DNA of 48,943 nt from Myxococcales bacterium (GTDB lineage: Bacteria; Myxococcota_A; UBA796; GCA-2862545): assembly GCA_019634415.1 (NCBI GenBank), contig JAHQVJ010000051.1:1-48943 (forward strand), given 5' to 3'. The position numbers and the translations under genes are program-made. Under the pieces are notes generated by a model. It was not told where the DNA came from, did not search any database, and was given only the letters and a program-made list of their open reading frames with translations. This document shows, in pieces, positions 34,085 to 42,153 of this stretch (positions are counted from its first letter, which is position 1; each line of letters begins with the position of its first letter).

Positions 34085-35767
34085 ATGCACGCCGTGGTAA
34101 CCGCGGGCGGCACCCGCGAACCCATCGACGACGTGCGCGTGGTCACCAACCTGTCCACCGGACGCTTCGGCGCGGCCTGTGCGCGCGCCCTGGTGGAGCG
34201 CGGCTGCGACGTCACCTTGCTCGCCAACACCGATCTGGCCCGTCACCACGACTGGCTCGATCCGCGCATCCGCGTGGTGCCCTTCGGCAGCTTCCGCGAG
34301 CTCGACGCCGCGCTACGGCAGGCCACCGAGGATCCGCCCGATCTGCTGCTCATGGCCGCCGCCGTGAGCGACTACGCCCCCGTGCCCGCGACCGGCAAGA
34401 TCCGCTCCGACGACGCCACGTTGAGCATCGAGATGGTGCGCAACGACAAGCTCATCGCCACCCTGCGCGCCCGCTGTGGGCCGCACACCACCCTGGTGGG
34501 CTTCAAGCTGCTCTCGGGCGTGTCGCCCGCGGAGCTCCACGACAACGCCCGCCGACAGATCGCCGCCAACCAGCTGGATCTGTGCTTCGCCAACGACCTG
34601 GCGGAGCTCGGCGGAGACACCCATCCGGCTTGGCTGGTTTCCGCCGACGGACAGGAGCGCCTCACGGGGTCGCGCCAGGCGGTGGCCGACGCCCTGGTGG
34701 AGCGGGCGCTGCGCACCCAGCTCCCCGCGGCAGACGCTGCCCAGGGCCTGCACGACATGGGCGGACCCGACGGTCGCCTCCACCGGGCCAGCACCGCAGA
34801 CCCGGAGGTGGCGGCGCTCCTCGCAGCGCTGCCCGACGTGGACATGCTCCTGGAGATCCCGGAGGGCCTGGCACTCACCACCGCGGAGTCGCCACTGCAG
34901 GCGCCGGCGGCCCTGGCGGCCCTGGCTCGCACGGCGGCGGCCCGGCGCTGGCACGGAGGCGGCTTCGCGCTGCGCGATCCCGAGGCGGGAACGGTGTGGG
35001 TGGGGCTCACCGAGGCAGGTGCCGCGGTGGCGCGACATCGCTGGGAGCGGCTGCGGCGCGCAGCCCCCCTCCCCTCCGACACCGAGCTGCGCGCCGTGTT
35101 CGACGGGCCACGCCCCATCGGCTGGACCGCCACCGATCCCCACACCGACGCCACCACCCTGTGGCTGGATCCGAGCTCGCGAGGAGCCGGCCGGGGAGAC
35201 GACCTGGCGCTGCAGCTGTCGCGCGCCGGTAGGCGAGCGTGGGTGCCAGGTGGCTGGGACGCGGTGCCGTGGCTCCAAGAGAGAGGCTTCCAGCCCGTAC
35301 AGACGCTGCCCGACGAAGGCGGAACCGTGCTGGCGCCTCCCTCCGCACGCACCGACCTGAGGCGGGCCGCGAGCGTGTGCCTGCTGGATCCGGTGCACCG
35401 CCGCGTGCTGCTCGGTCGCAGGCTCACGCCACCCTGGAACGGCCACTGGGCCTTCCCCGGTGGCAGTCACGAGGGAGACGAGACGCTGCTCCAGACCGCC
35501 CTGCGCGAGCTCGAGGAGGAGACCGGCATCGCCGTGCCCCGCGCCGAGGCGCTGGCCGAGCGCCTCCTCGTGGTGGGCGACACCCCCGGCTACGAGGTGC
35601 ACAACTTCGTGGTGTCCTGCCCCCACGTCCCGCCGCCTCGGGCGTCCGCCGAGCTAGATGCGCGCTGGGTCGACCTGCACCAGACACACACCCTGCGCCC
35701 CATGGCCGCGGGCACCCGACGGATCCTGCGCCGCCTGATGACCTCGTTGGCACAGCTGGCCCTCTGA
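34085..35767 (+). CDS. Fusion of a CoaB-like (DFP) domain with a C-terminal Nudix hydrolase
   Basis: A 560-residue protein. Residues 1-210 are a phosphopantothenate-cysteine-ligase-type (DFP) domain: VTAGGTREPIDDVRVVTNLSTGRFG, LMAAAVSDYAP, GKIRSDD, VRNDKLIATLR, VGFKLLSG and FANDLAELG. Residues 215-420 have no recognised domain. Residues 425-555 are a Nudix domain with the complete box G-x5-E-x7-R-E-x2-E-E-x-G (GSHEGDETLL followed by ALRELEEETGI). No CoaC (decarboxylase) half is present. The Nudix part is of MutT-like style rather than the CoA-pyrophosphatase type. The fusion suggests a link between coenzyme A synthesis or turnover and nucleotide hydrolysis; this is inference. Confidence 0.85.
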   Translation: MHAVVTAGGTREPIDDVRVVTNLSTGRFGAACARALVERGCDVTLLANTDLARHHDWLDPRIRVVPFGSFRELDAALRQATEDPPDLLLMAAAVSDYAPVPATGKIRSDDATLSIEMVRNDKLIATLRARCGPHTTLVGFKLLSGVSPAELHDNARRQIAANQLDLCFANDLAELGGDTHPAWLVSADGQERLTGSRQAVADALVERALRTQLPAADAAQGLHDMGGPDGRLHRASTADPEVAALLAALPDVDMLLEIPEGLALTTAESPLQAPAALAALARTAAARRWHGGGFALRDPEAGTVWVGLTEAGAAVARHRWERLRRAAPLPSDTELRAVFDGPRPIGWTATDPHTDATTLWLDPSSRGAGRGDDLALQLSRAGRRAWVPGGWDAVPWLQERGFQPVQTLPDEGGTVLAPPSARTDLRRAASVCLLDPVHRRVLLGRRLTPPWNGHWAFPGGSHEGDETLLQTALRELEEETGIAVPRAEALAERLLVVGDTPGYEVHNFVVSCPHVPPPRASAELDARWVDLHQTHTLRPMAAGTRRILRRLMTSLAQLAL

Positions 35768-35810
35768 AATCCTCCGGTTACGAGCTGGATTCTGCATCCG
35801 GGTCAAAAAC

Positions 35811-37133
35811 ATGAAACGAAGTTACGAAGGGATCGAGATGAGGCGTGCATCCAGCCCTTCGGGGCCCCATTGGCTGTTTCCGACCGCACCCGACGAAGGC
35901 ACCGTCTGGCTCATCTGGCTCGTCCGCCTTCGCTGGCTGGCGCTGTTTGCTCAGGCCGTCACCCTCGCCTTCGTGTTCCAGATGCTGGACGGCGGCACGG
36001 CCATCAGCACATGGGTGGCCGCCATGGGCTTGCTGGTGGCAGCCAACGCCTGGGCCACGGGTCGCCTGTCACAGCGGGGCGCCGCCACGTCCGTGGAGGT
36101 CTTCGGGCACCTGATCATCGACGTGATGGCCCTGACCATGTTCTTCGCCGTGAGCGGCGGGCCCGACAACCCCTTCACGCCGCTGTTCCTCGTGCACATC
36201 GCGATGGCCGCCGTGATGCTCCCGCCGGGCTACGCCGGCATGCTCGCGGTGGTGGTGCTGGTCTGCTACTCCGCACTGTTCGGCCTGCACCTGCCCATCC
36301 ACTACGAGCGCCACAGCCTCACGGAGGCCACCCTGGTGCGCCTGGGGCAGTGGCTGGCCTTCAGCATCACGAGCCTGTCGGTGGCCGGCTTCGTGGTGGG
36401 GATCTCGCGCACCCTGCGCAGACGCAAGGAGCAACTGCTCGAGGCCCAGGATCGCACCGCACGCGTGGACCGTCTGCGCTCCGTGGGCACCCTGGCAGCC
36501 GGCGCGGCCCACGAGCTGAACACGCCCCTGTCCACCATGGCCCTGCGGCTGCGTCGGATCTCCCGGCGCCACGAAGACCCCGACACCGAGCGAGATCTCG
36601 AGGTGATCTCCGACCAGCTGGAGCGCTGCACCTGGATCGTGCGACGGCTGCTCGTGGGTGCTGGCGATCCCGAGGTGGGGGACATCGAGTGCAAGCCCCT
36701 GGCCACGATGGTCGAGGAGGCGGTGCGGCTGTGGTCGCGCGGCGCCACCCTCGACATCGCGGTGGAGGACGCCTCGAAGGGCGTGCTCGTGGAGCTGCCG
36801 CGCATCGCCTTTCAGCAGGCGCTCATCAACCTGCTGGAGAACGCTCGAGAGGCCCAAGAGGAAGCGGGTGCATTCGACCCGCTCCAGCTCCGCGTGCTCC
36901 GCGAGCACGACGTCGGCGTCGTCGAGATCGCCGACCGGGGCGTGGGCCTCCCCGACAAGGCCGACCAGGTCGGCGAACCCTTCTTCACCACCAAACCCAC
37001 CGGCACGGGGCTGGGGGTGTTCGTTGCCCGCCAGATCGCAGATGGAGCTGGCGGTGGCTTACAGTACGTGCCGCGAACGAAGGGCACGGTGGCCCGATGG
37101 TGGTTCCCCCAAGCGCCCAGGAGGCCCGCATGA
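35811..37133 (+). CDS. regB: RegB/PrrB-type redox-sensing histidine kinase
   Basis: A 440-residue membrane kinase with about six membrane segments (35-200). GGPDNPF at 116-122 is the quinone-sensing heptapeptide of RegB. The H-box AAHELNTPLSTMAL has the phosphorylated His234. Cys273 (ERCTWIVRRL) lies 39 residues after it, matching the redox-active Cys265 of Rhodobacter RegB. The ATPase domain (NLLENAREA, DRGVGLP, FFTTKPTGTGLG) is complete. ATG 35811 is used; ATG 35838, with AGGGA upstream, is an alternative. The stop overlaps the start of regA as ATGA, coupling the pair. Confidence 0.9.
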   Translation: MKRSYEGIEMRRASSPSGPHWLFPTAPDEGTVWLIWLVRLRWLALFAQAVTLAFVFQMLDGGTAISTWVAAMGLLVAANAWATGRLSQRGAATSVEVFGHLIIDVMALTMFFAVSGGPDNPFTPLFLVHIAMAAVMLPPGYAGMLAVVVLVCYSALFGLHLPIHYERHSLTEATLVRLGQWLAFSITSLSVAGFVVGISRTLRRRKEQLLEAQDRTARVDRLRSVGTLAAGAAHELNTPLSTMALRLRRISRRHEDPDTERDLEVISDQLERCTWIVRRLLVGAGDPEVGDIECKPLATMVEEAVRLWSRGATLDIAVEDASKGVLVELPRIAFQQALINLLENAREAQEEAGAFDPLQLRVLREHDVGVVEIADRGVGLPDKADQVGEPFFTTKPTGTGLGVFVARQIADGAGGGLQYVPRTKGTVARWWFPQAPRRPA

Positions 37134-37666
37134 CGGAGAACAAGAAGCTGCTGGTGGTCGATGACGACGACGCCTTCCGCGAGTCCATGGAGCTCGAGTT
37201 CACCGACCGGGGGTTCCAGGTGTTCGGGGCTCCCGACCATCGCACGGCCCTCGGCCTGGCCGCGGTGCACCGCCCGTCCTACGCCGTCGTGGACCTGCGA
37301 CTGGAGGGAGAGCGCGGCCTCGAGGTCCTCAAGGACCTGGTGGAGCGACTGCCGAGCATCAAGGCCGTGGTGCTCACGGGCTACGGCTCCATCGCCACGT
37401 CGGTGGAGGCCATCAAGCTCGGCGCTCGCCACTACCTCACCAAGCCCGTGGATCCGGAGGCCATCGAGTTGGCCTTCGAGCGCGAGCGAGGGGATCCCTC
37501 GGTGCTGGTGCCCGATCAGCCCCCGAGCCTGGCCCGCAACGAGCGGGAGTACATCGAGTACGTGCTGGCGTCCACGGGAGGAAACATCAGCGAAGCAGCA
37601 AGACGGCTGGGTCTGCATCGGCAGTCCCTGCAGCGCAAGCTGCGCAAGTACCCGCCGAGGCGGTGA
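37130..37666 (+). CDS. regA: RegA/PrrA/ActR-type response regulator
   Basis: A 178-residue regulator. The receiver has the acidic pocket (VVDDDDAF), phosphoacceptor Asp55 (AVVDLRLEG), Thr83 (VLTGYGS) and Lys105. A short linker is followed by a Fis-type helix-turn-helix, GGNISEAARRLGLHRQSLQRKL (150-171), which is nearly invariant in RegA. It would respond to RegB and control respiratory or redox genes; targets here are unknown, though ndh and the redoxin are in the same window. Translational coupling to regB is through a 4-base overlap. Confidence 0.92.
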   Translation: MTENKKLLVVDDDDAFRESMELEFTDRGFQVFGAPDHRTALGLAAVHRPSYAVVDLRLEGERGLEVLKDLVERLPSIKAVVLTGYGSIATSVEAIKLGARHYLTKPVDPEAIELAFERERGDPSVLVPDQPPSLARNEREYIEYVLASTGGNISEAARRLGLHRQSLQRKLRKYPPRR

Positions 37667-37747
37667 CCGCGGGGCTCGTGGACGACGGCGCCTAAACCCC
37701 ACCTGGTAGTGTGCCGTTGAACCACCGGGGAGCACCGCGGAGAGTCG

Positions 37748-39406
37748 ATGATCCTGCTGGCAACCTGGGCTGCATCGGCAACGGCGGCGGACGTCGACAC
37801 CTTCGTCGTGGCGGGGTCCTTGGCCACGGGGACGGGCACCCTGCAGGGTGAGTCGCCTCACCTGTCCGACGGGGGCTTGTCGGGAGGTCTGTCGGTGGGC
37901 TTCTCCGCGGACCCCGTGGTGCGGCTGAACCCCGACGACAGCCGCACGGCCGAGGTCACGGCCCTGGTGCCGGTGCACCTGCAGGGGTCGTGGACCATCG
38001 AAGACATGATGCGGGTCGACGTGCTGGTCCCCGTCTACGCCTGGGTGGACGCCCCCCTCACCGACTTCTCCGGCGCAGCGCTGGGCGACGTGCGGCTGCA
38101 GAGCACCGTCGCGGTGTGGGACCGAGGCACCACGGCCTTGGCGCTGGTGCCGCGCATCGACCTGCCCACGGGCCGAGCCGACGCCTTGGTGGCAGGAGGC
38201 CTCAACGCGGGCCTGGTGGCCGCCCTGGGAGGCCGCGTGGGGCGGCTGGGTTGGGTGACCGACGCCGGCATCAGCCTGGCGCAGAACCAGTCGCTGGAGG
38301 CCGGCTCCTCCAACCTGGGCAGCCGGGCGACCGGTGTGGCCGGCGCCTGGTGGCACCTCACCGATGCAGTGCGCTTCGGGGCCGAGGTGGATCTCACCCT
38401 GGGGCTGGCACGCGGCGAGGGCAGCACCAACAACACCTCCACCGCCCACGGATTCGCCCAGGCGTTCCTGCCCTCCGGACTCGGCTTCGTGGCGGGCGCG
38501 GGCACCGGGCTCGTCTCCGGTGTCGGCACCCCGCAGTTCCACCTGTTCGGAGCCATCACCTTCGCCCCCGTGGTGCGCGACCGCGACGGAGACGGCCTGG
38601 CCGACGGCGACGACGCCTGCGCCATGGAGGCCGAGGACGTCGACGGCTTCGACGACGAAGACGGCTGCCCCGACCCCGACAACGACGGCGACCAGGTGCG
38701 CGACGCCGACGATGGCTGTCCGCTGGTGGCCGAAGACGTCGACGGCTTCGACGACGAAGACGGCTGCCCCGACGAAGACAACGACGACGACGGGATCGAC
38801 GACGACGCCGATGCCTGCCCGGACGTGGGCGGCACCTTGGCGCTCGCTGGCTGCCCCGATGCCGACAGCGACGGGGTCGGCGACGCTGACGACGCATGCC
38901 CAGAGCTGTTTGGCGAGGTCGTGCACGGCGGCTGTCCCGACACCGATCGCGACGGGATCTCCGACGACCGCGACGCGTGCCCGCAGCAGCCGAAGCGGAT
39001 CGACGAGGACGTCGCCACGAGTGACGGCTGCCCCAAGGACGTCTGGGTGACCGCCGATCAGATCAAGATCGACCACCGGGTGGAGTTCGAGACCGGCCGC
39101 CACGTGCTGCGCACCAGCTCCTTCACCGTACTCGACGGCGTCGCCGAGGCGCTGCGCGGCAGCCCGCAGGTGCGCCAGGTGGAGATCCAAGGCCACACCG
39201 ACAACGTGGGGCCCGCGGACTTCAACCGCAGGCTGTCCCAGCAGCGCGCCGAGGCCGTTCGCGACTACCTCGTGGAGCGAGGCGTCGACGCCACCCGGCT
39301 ACAGCCGCGCGGCTACGGCGAGTCCACGCCGCTGTTCACCAACCGCACCGAGAGCGGCCGCGAGGCCAACCGCCGAGTGCAGTTCGTGATCCTCGACGTC
39401 GAGTGA
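37748..39406 (+). CDS. Outer-membrane beta-barrel/TSP3-repeat/OmpA peptidoglycan-binding protein
   Basis: A 552-residue protein. A short signal peptide (MILLATWAASATAA) precedes an N-terminal region of about 260 residues resembling an outer-membrane barrel (alternating strands, VPRIDLPTGR). Residues 275-430 hold five thrombospondin type-3 calcium-binding repeats (DRDGDGLADGDDAC and relatives). The last 120 residues are an OmpA C-domain (VEFETGRHVLR, EIQGHTDNVGPADFNRRLSQQRAE, GYGESTP, NRRVQF) that binds peptidoglycan. This architecture is typical of Myxococcota envelopes. It ends four bases before the convergent thiolase gene. Confidence 0.9.
   Translation: MILLATWAASATAADVDTFVVAGSLATGTGTLQGESPHLSDGGLSGGLSVGFSADPVVRLNPDDSRTAEVTALVPVHLQGSWTIEDMMRVDVLVPVYAWVDAPLTDFSGAALGDVRLQSTVAVWDRGTTALALVPRIDLPTGRADALVAGGLNAGLVAALGGRVGRLGWVTDAGISLAQNQSLEAGSSNLGSRATGVAGAWWHLTDAVRFGAEVDLTLGLARGEGSTNNTSTAHGFAQAFLPSGLGFVAGAGTGLVSGVGTPQFHLFGAITFAPVVRDRDGDGLADGDDACAMEAEDVDGFDDEDGCPDPDNDGDQVRDADDGCPLVAEDVDGFDDEDGCPDEDNDDDGIDDDADACPDVGGTLALAGCPDADSDGVGDADDACPELFGEVVHGGCPDTDRDGISDDRDACPQQPKRIDEDVATSDGCPKDVWVTADQIKIDHRVEFETGRHVLRTSSFTVLDGVAEALRGSPQVRQVEIQGHTDNVGPADFNRRLSQQRAEAVRDYLVERGVDATRLQPRGYGESTPLFTNRTESGREANRRVQFVILDVE
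38629..38826 (+). repeat. Two tandem 99-bp units in the TSP3 region
   Basis: Unit 38629-38727 is followed by unit 38728-38826, offset by 99 bases (33 residues). The first 47 bases are almost identical (one change). It encodes duplicated Asp-rich calcium-binding repeats and suggests recent expansion. Confidence 0.7.
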
Positions 39407-39410
39407 GGGG

Positions 39411-40607
39411 CTAGACGCGCTCCACGATGGTGGCCACGCCCTGCCCCACGCCCACGCACAGAGTGGCGCACCCCAGCGTGGCGCCTCGTCGCTCCATCAC
39501 CGACAGCAGCGTGGTGAGGATCCGAGCCCCCGAGCACCCCAGCGGATGCCCCAGCGCGATGGCCCCTCCGTGCAGGTTCACCCGATCCTCGGGCAGCTCG
39601 AGCTTGCGCATCACGCCCAGCGACTGCGCCGCAAACGCCTCGTTGAGCTCCCACACCTCGATGTCGCCGGCCTGCAGCCCCGCGAGCTTCAGCGCCTTGC
39701 GGCTCGCCGGCACCGGCCCGTAGCCCATCGTGCGCGGATCCACCCCCGCCGAGGCGCAGGCTCGGATGCGGGCTCGGATCCGCCAGCCCTCCGCCGTGGC
39801 CCGCTCCTCCGAGGCCACCACCACCGCCGCCGCTCCGTCGTTGAGCGGCGAGCTGTTGCCCGCGGTCACGGTGCCTCCCTCCCGGAACACCGTGCGCAGC
39901 TTGCCCAGCGCCTGGAGCGAGGTGTCGGCTCGGGGCCCCTCGTCGACTCGCACCGTCACGCTGCCCTTGCGCGTGGGCACCTCGATGGCGATCCGCTCGT
40001 CGTCGAAGAGCCCCTGCGCTTCTGCGGCCAGCGCACGCTGGTGGGACTGCAGGGCGAAGGCATCCTGATCGGCCCGCGAGATCTGCAAGTCGTCCACGAT
40101 GTTCTCGGCGGTCTGCCCCATGGCCTCCAGCGGGAACAGCGCCTCCATGCGCGGGTTCGGGTAGCGCCAGCCCAGCGACGTGTCCCACGCTGTCACGTTG
40201 CCCGCCTTGGGCTGCCGGATCCCGCGCGGCACCGACAGCGGCGCTCGAGACATCGACTCCACGCCCCCCGCCACGCACAGCTCACCGTCCCCCGTGCGCA
40301 CCATCCGCGCCGCCTGGTTGACGGCCTCGAGCCCCGAGGCGCACAGCCGGTTGACCGTCACACCCGGCACCGACTGCGGCACGCCTGCCAGCAGCAGCGC
40401 CATCCGAGCCACGTTGCGGTTGTCCTCCCCCGCCTGGTTGGCGCAGCCCAGGAACACCTCGTCGATGGCCTGTGGATCGATGCCCGCTCGGTCCACCACC
40501 GACCGGATCACCTCGGCCGCCAGATCGTCGGGGCGGACCGCGGCCAGGGCCCCTTGGAATCTCCCCACGGGGCTGCGGAGTGCATCGACGATCACGGCGT
40601 TGGGCAT
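39411..40607 (-). CDS. Acetyl-CoA C-acyltransferase (thiolase)
   Basis: A 398-residue thiolase that cleaves or forms beta-ketoacyl-CoA. The acyl-accepting Cys89 is in TVNRLCASGLEA, His354 in GHPLGCSGAR, and Cys384 in CVGVGQG. The sequence is closest in style to PcaF/PaaJ 3-oxoadipyl-CoA thiolases (VDALRSPVGRFQGALAAVRPDDLAAEVI), but the specific substrate cannot be fixed. AGGAGG lies seven bases ahead of ATG 40607. With the 3-hydroxyacyl-CoA dehydrogenase at 41230 and the crotonase at 1585 it suggests acyl-CoA metabolism. The ECF sigma gene is divergent with 50 bases between starts. Confidence 0.92.
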   Translation of the reverse strand: MPNAVIVDALRSPVGRFQGALAAVRPDDLAAEVIRSVVDRAGIDPQAIDEVFLGCANQAGEDNRNVARMALLLAGVPQSVPGVTVNRLCASGLEAVNQAARMVRTGDGELCVAGGVESMSRAPLSVPRGIRQPKAGNVTAWDTSLGWRYPNPRMEALFPLEAMGQTAENIVDDLQISRADQDAFALQSHQRALAAEAQGLFDDERIAIEVPTRKGSVTVRVDEGPRADTSLQALGKLRTVFREGGTVTAGNSSPLNDGAAAVVVASEERATAEGWRIRARIRACASAGVDPRTMGYGPVPASRKALKLAGLQAGDIEVWELNEAFAAQSLGVMRKLELPEDRVNLHGGAIALGHPLGCSGARILTTLLSVMERRGATLGCATLCVGVGQGVATIVERV

Positions 40608-40657
40608 GGGTCCTCCTGGGCGGGGCATCGTATGCCGATGCTATCGTGCCGCACCGT

Positions 40658-41203
40658 ATGGACGACTCGACCCTGGTGTGCCGGGTGGCTGACCGCGACG
40701 CAGATGCGTTCGCCGAGCTGTTCCAGCGCTTCGGTCCCCGAGTGAAGGGCCTGCTCGCCCGCTCGTTGCCTGCCTCCTTGGCAGACGAGGTGGCGCAGGA
40801 GGTGTTCGTCCGCATCTGGCGCAAGGCCCACGCCTACGATCCGAGCCGCGCCGCCGCCTCCACCTGGATCTTCACGATTGCCCGGAACGCGCGGGTGGAC
40901 GCGCTACGCAGAACCGGACGAGCCTCACCCGATCCCACCGATCCCGTCTGGGTGCCGGCCGGCACCGAGGCTCCCGACGCCGCGGTGGCGCGCCGAGAGG
41001 GCCTCGCACAGCTCCACGACGTGCTCGAGGACCTCCCGGCACCTCAGCGCGAGATCTTGCAGCGCACCTACCTACGGGGAGAGACCCTGCGGCAGGCAGC
41101 GGAGGCGATGCAGATCCCACTGGGCACGGCCAAGTCTCGGCTTCGCCTCGCACTGCAGCGGCTGCGCAGCACCTTGACGCCGCCGCCTCCGACACAGGGT
41201 TAG
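40658..41203 (+). CDS. ECF-type RNA polymerase sigma factor
   Basis: A 181-residue sigma70-like factor. Region 2 (AELFQRFGPRVKGLLARSLP, EVAQEVFVRIWRKAHAYDP, ASTWIFTIARNARVDALRR) and region 4 (DVLEDLPAPQREILQRTYLRGETLRQAAEAMQIPLGTAKSRLRLALQRL) are complete. No anti-sigma factor is next to it; the following gene is a dehydrogenase 26 bases downstream. The pairing with thiolase and dehydrogenase may mean it controls acyl-CoA genes. ATG 40658 was chosen. Confidence 0.9.
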   Translation: MDDSTLVCRVADRDADAFAELFQRFGPRVKGLLARSLPASLADEVAQEVFVRIWRKAHAYDPSRAAASTWIFTIARNARVDALRRTGRASPDPTDPVWVPAGTEAPDAAVARREGLAQLHDVLEDLPAPQREILQRTYLRGETLRQAAEAMQIPLGTAKSRLRLALQRLRSTLTPPPPTQG

Positions 41204-41229
41204 ACGGCGTGCGTTCATCAGGGGGCGTC

Positions 41230-42072
41230 GTGCAGCGAATCGGGGTGATCGGAGCAGGGACCATGGGCCACGGAATCGCCCAGGTGTGCGCCATGGCAGG
41301 CTACTCGGTGGTCCTCACCGATGCCGATCCGGAAGCGCTTCAGCGGGCGATGGAGCACGTGCAGGCCAACCTCGACAAGGGGGTGGACCGGGGCAAGGTG
41401 GAGCCCACCGTGCGAGATCTGGCGCTGTCCAACCTCTCCACAGGTGACCTGGCGGCCGCGGCCAAAGACGCGGACTGCGTGATCGAGGCCGTGCCGGAGC
41501 GCTTGGAGCTCAAGCGGCAGCTCTTCGGGCAGGTGGCCACCCTCGCTCCCGAGGGCTGCATCCTGGCCACCAACACCAGCTCCCTGTCCATCGACGCCAT
41601 CGCCGACGGGCTTGCAGCGCCCGATCGCGTCGTGGGCACCCATTTCTTCAACCCCGTCCACATCATGCCCCTGCTCGAGGTGGTGCAGGGCGAGGCCACG
41701 CGCACCGACGTGATCGACACCATCCGGGCCCTCGGCGATCGGATCGGCAAGGAGGTCATCGTGGTCAAGGACCGACCGGGGTTCGCCACCAGCCGCCTGG
41801 GCGTGTGCCTGGGAATGGAGGCCATCCGCATGGTCGAGGAGGGCGTGGCCTCCCCCGAGGACATCGACAAGGCCATGGTCCTCGGCTACCGCCACCCCGT
41901 CGGCCCACTGCGCCTCACGGACCTCGTAGGGCTCGACGTCCGCATGCACATCGGGACCTATCTGGCCCGCGAGCTGGGCAACCGGGCCTTCGAGCCGCCG
42001 GAGCTCATGCGCACCATGGTCGCCGAGGGTCGCCTCGGAAAGAAGACGGGCGGCGGCTTCTACGACTGGTGA
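41230..42072 (+). CDS. 3-hydroxybutyryl-CoA dehydrogenase
   Basis: An NAD-dependent enzyme of 280 residues oxidising (S)-3-hydroxyacyl-CoA to 3-ketoacyl-CoA. The NAD motif IGVIGAGTMGHGIAQ is at 4-18. Catalytic His lies in GTHFFNPVHIMPLLEVV. The C-terminal domain with YRHPVGPLRLTDLVGLDV and KTGGGFYDW ends as in the family. GTG 41230 follows a GGGGG-rich ribosome-binding-like stretch and matches the family N-terminus; GTG 41209 is the alternative. A hairpin that can act in both directions follows. Confidence 0.93.
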   Translation: MQRIGVIGAGTMGHGIAQVCAMAGYSVVLTDADPEALQRAMEHVQANLDKGVDRGKVEPTVRDLALSNLSTGDLAAAAKDADCVIEAVPERLELKRQLFGQVATLAPEGCILATNTSSLSIDAIADGLAAPDRVVGTHFFNPVHIMPLLEVVQGEATRTDVIDTIRALGDRIGKEVIVVKDRPGFATSRLGVCLGMEAIRMVEEGVASPEDIDKAMVLGYRHPVGPLRLTDLVGLDVRMHIGTYLARELGNRAFEPPELMRTMVAEGRLGKKTGGGFYDW

Positions 42073-42083
42073 TCCAAAGCAAG

Positions 42084-42112
42084 AACGCGCCCGGGCCGAG
42101 CCCGGACGCGTT
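42084..42112. terminator. Probable bidirectional terminator hairpin
   Basis: AACGCG (42084-42089)/CGCGTT (42107-42112) and CCGGGC/GCCCGG pair, with one C/A mismatch between the blocks and a CGA loop. It lies between two convergent genes. A short T-rich stretch follows on the minus strand (TTCTTGCTTT). Confidence 0.6.
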
Positions 42113-42153
42113 CGTGAAGCGACGTCGGCCCCACGGAGGGCCGACTCACCTCG

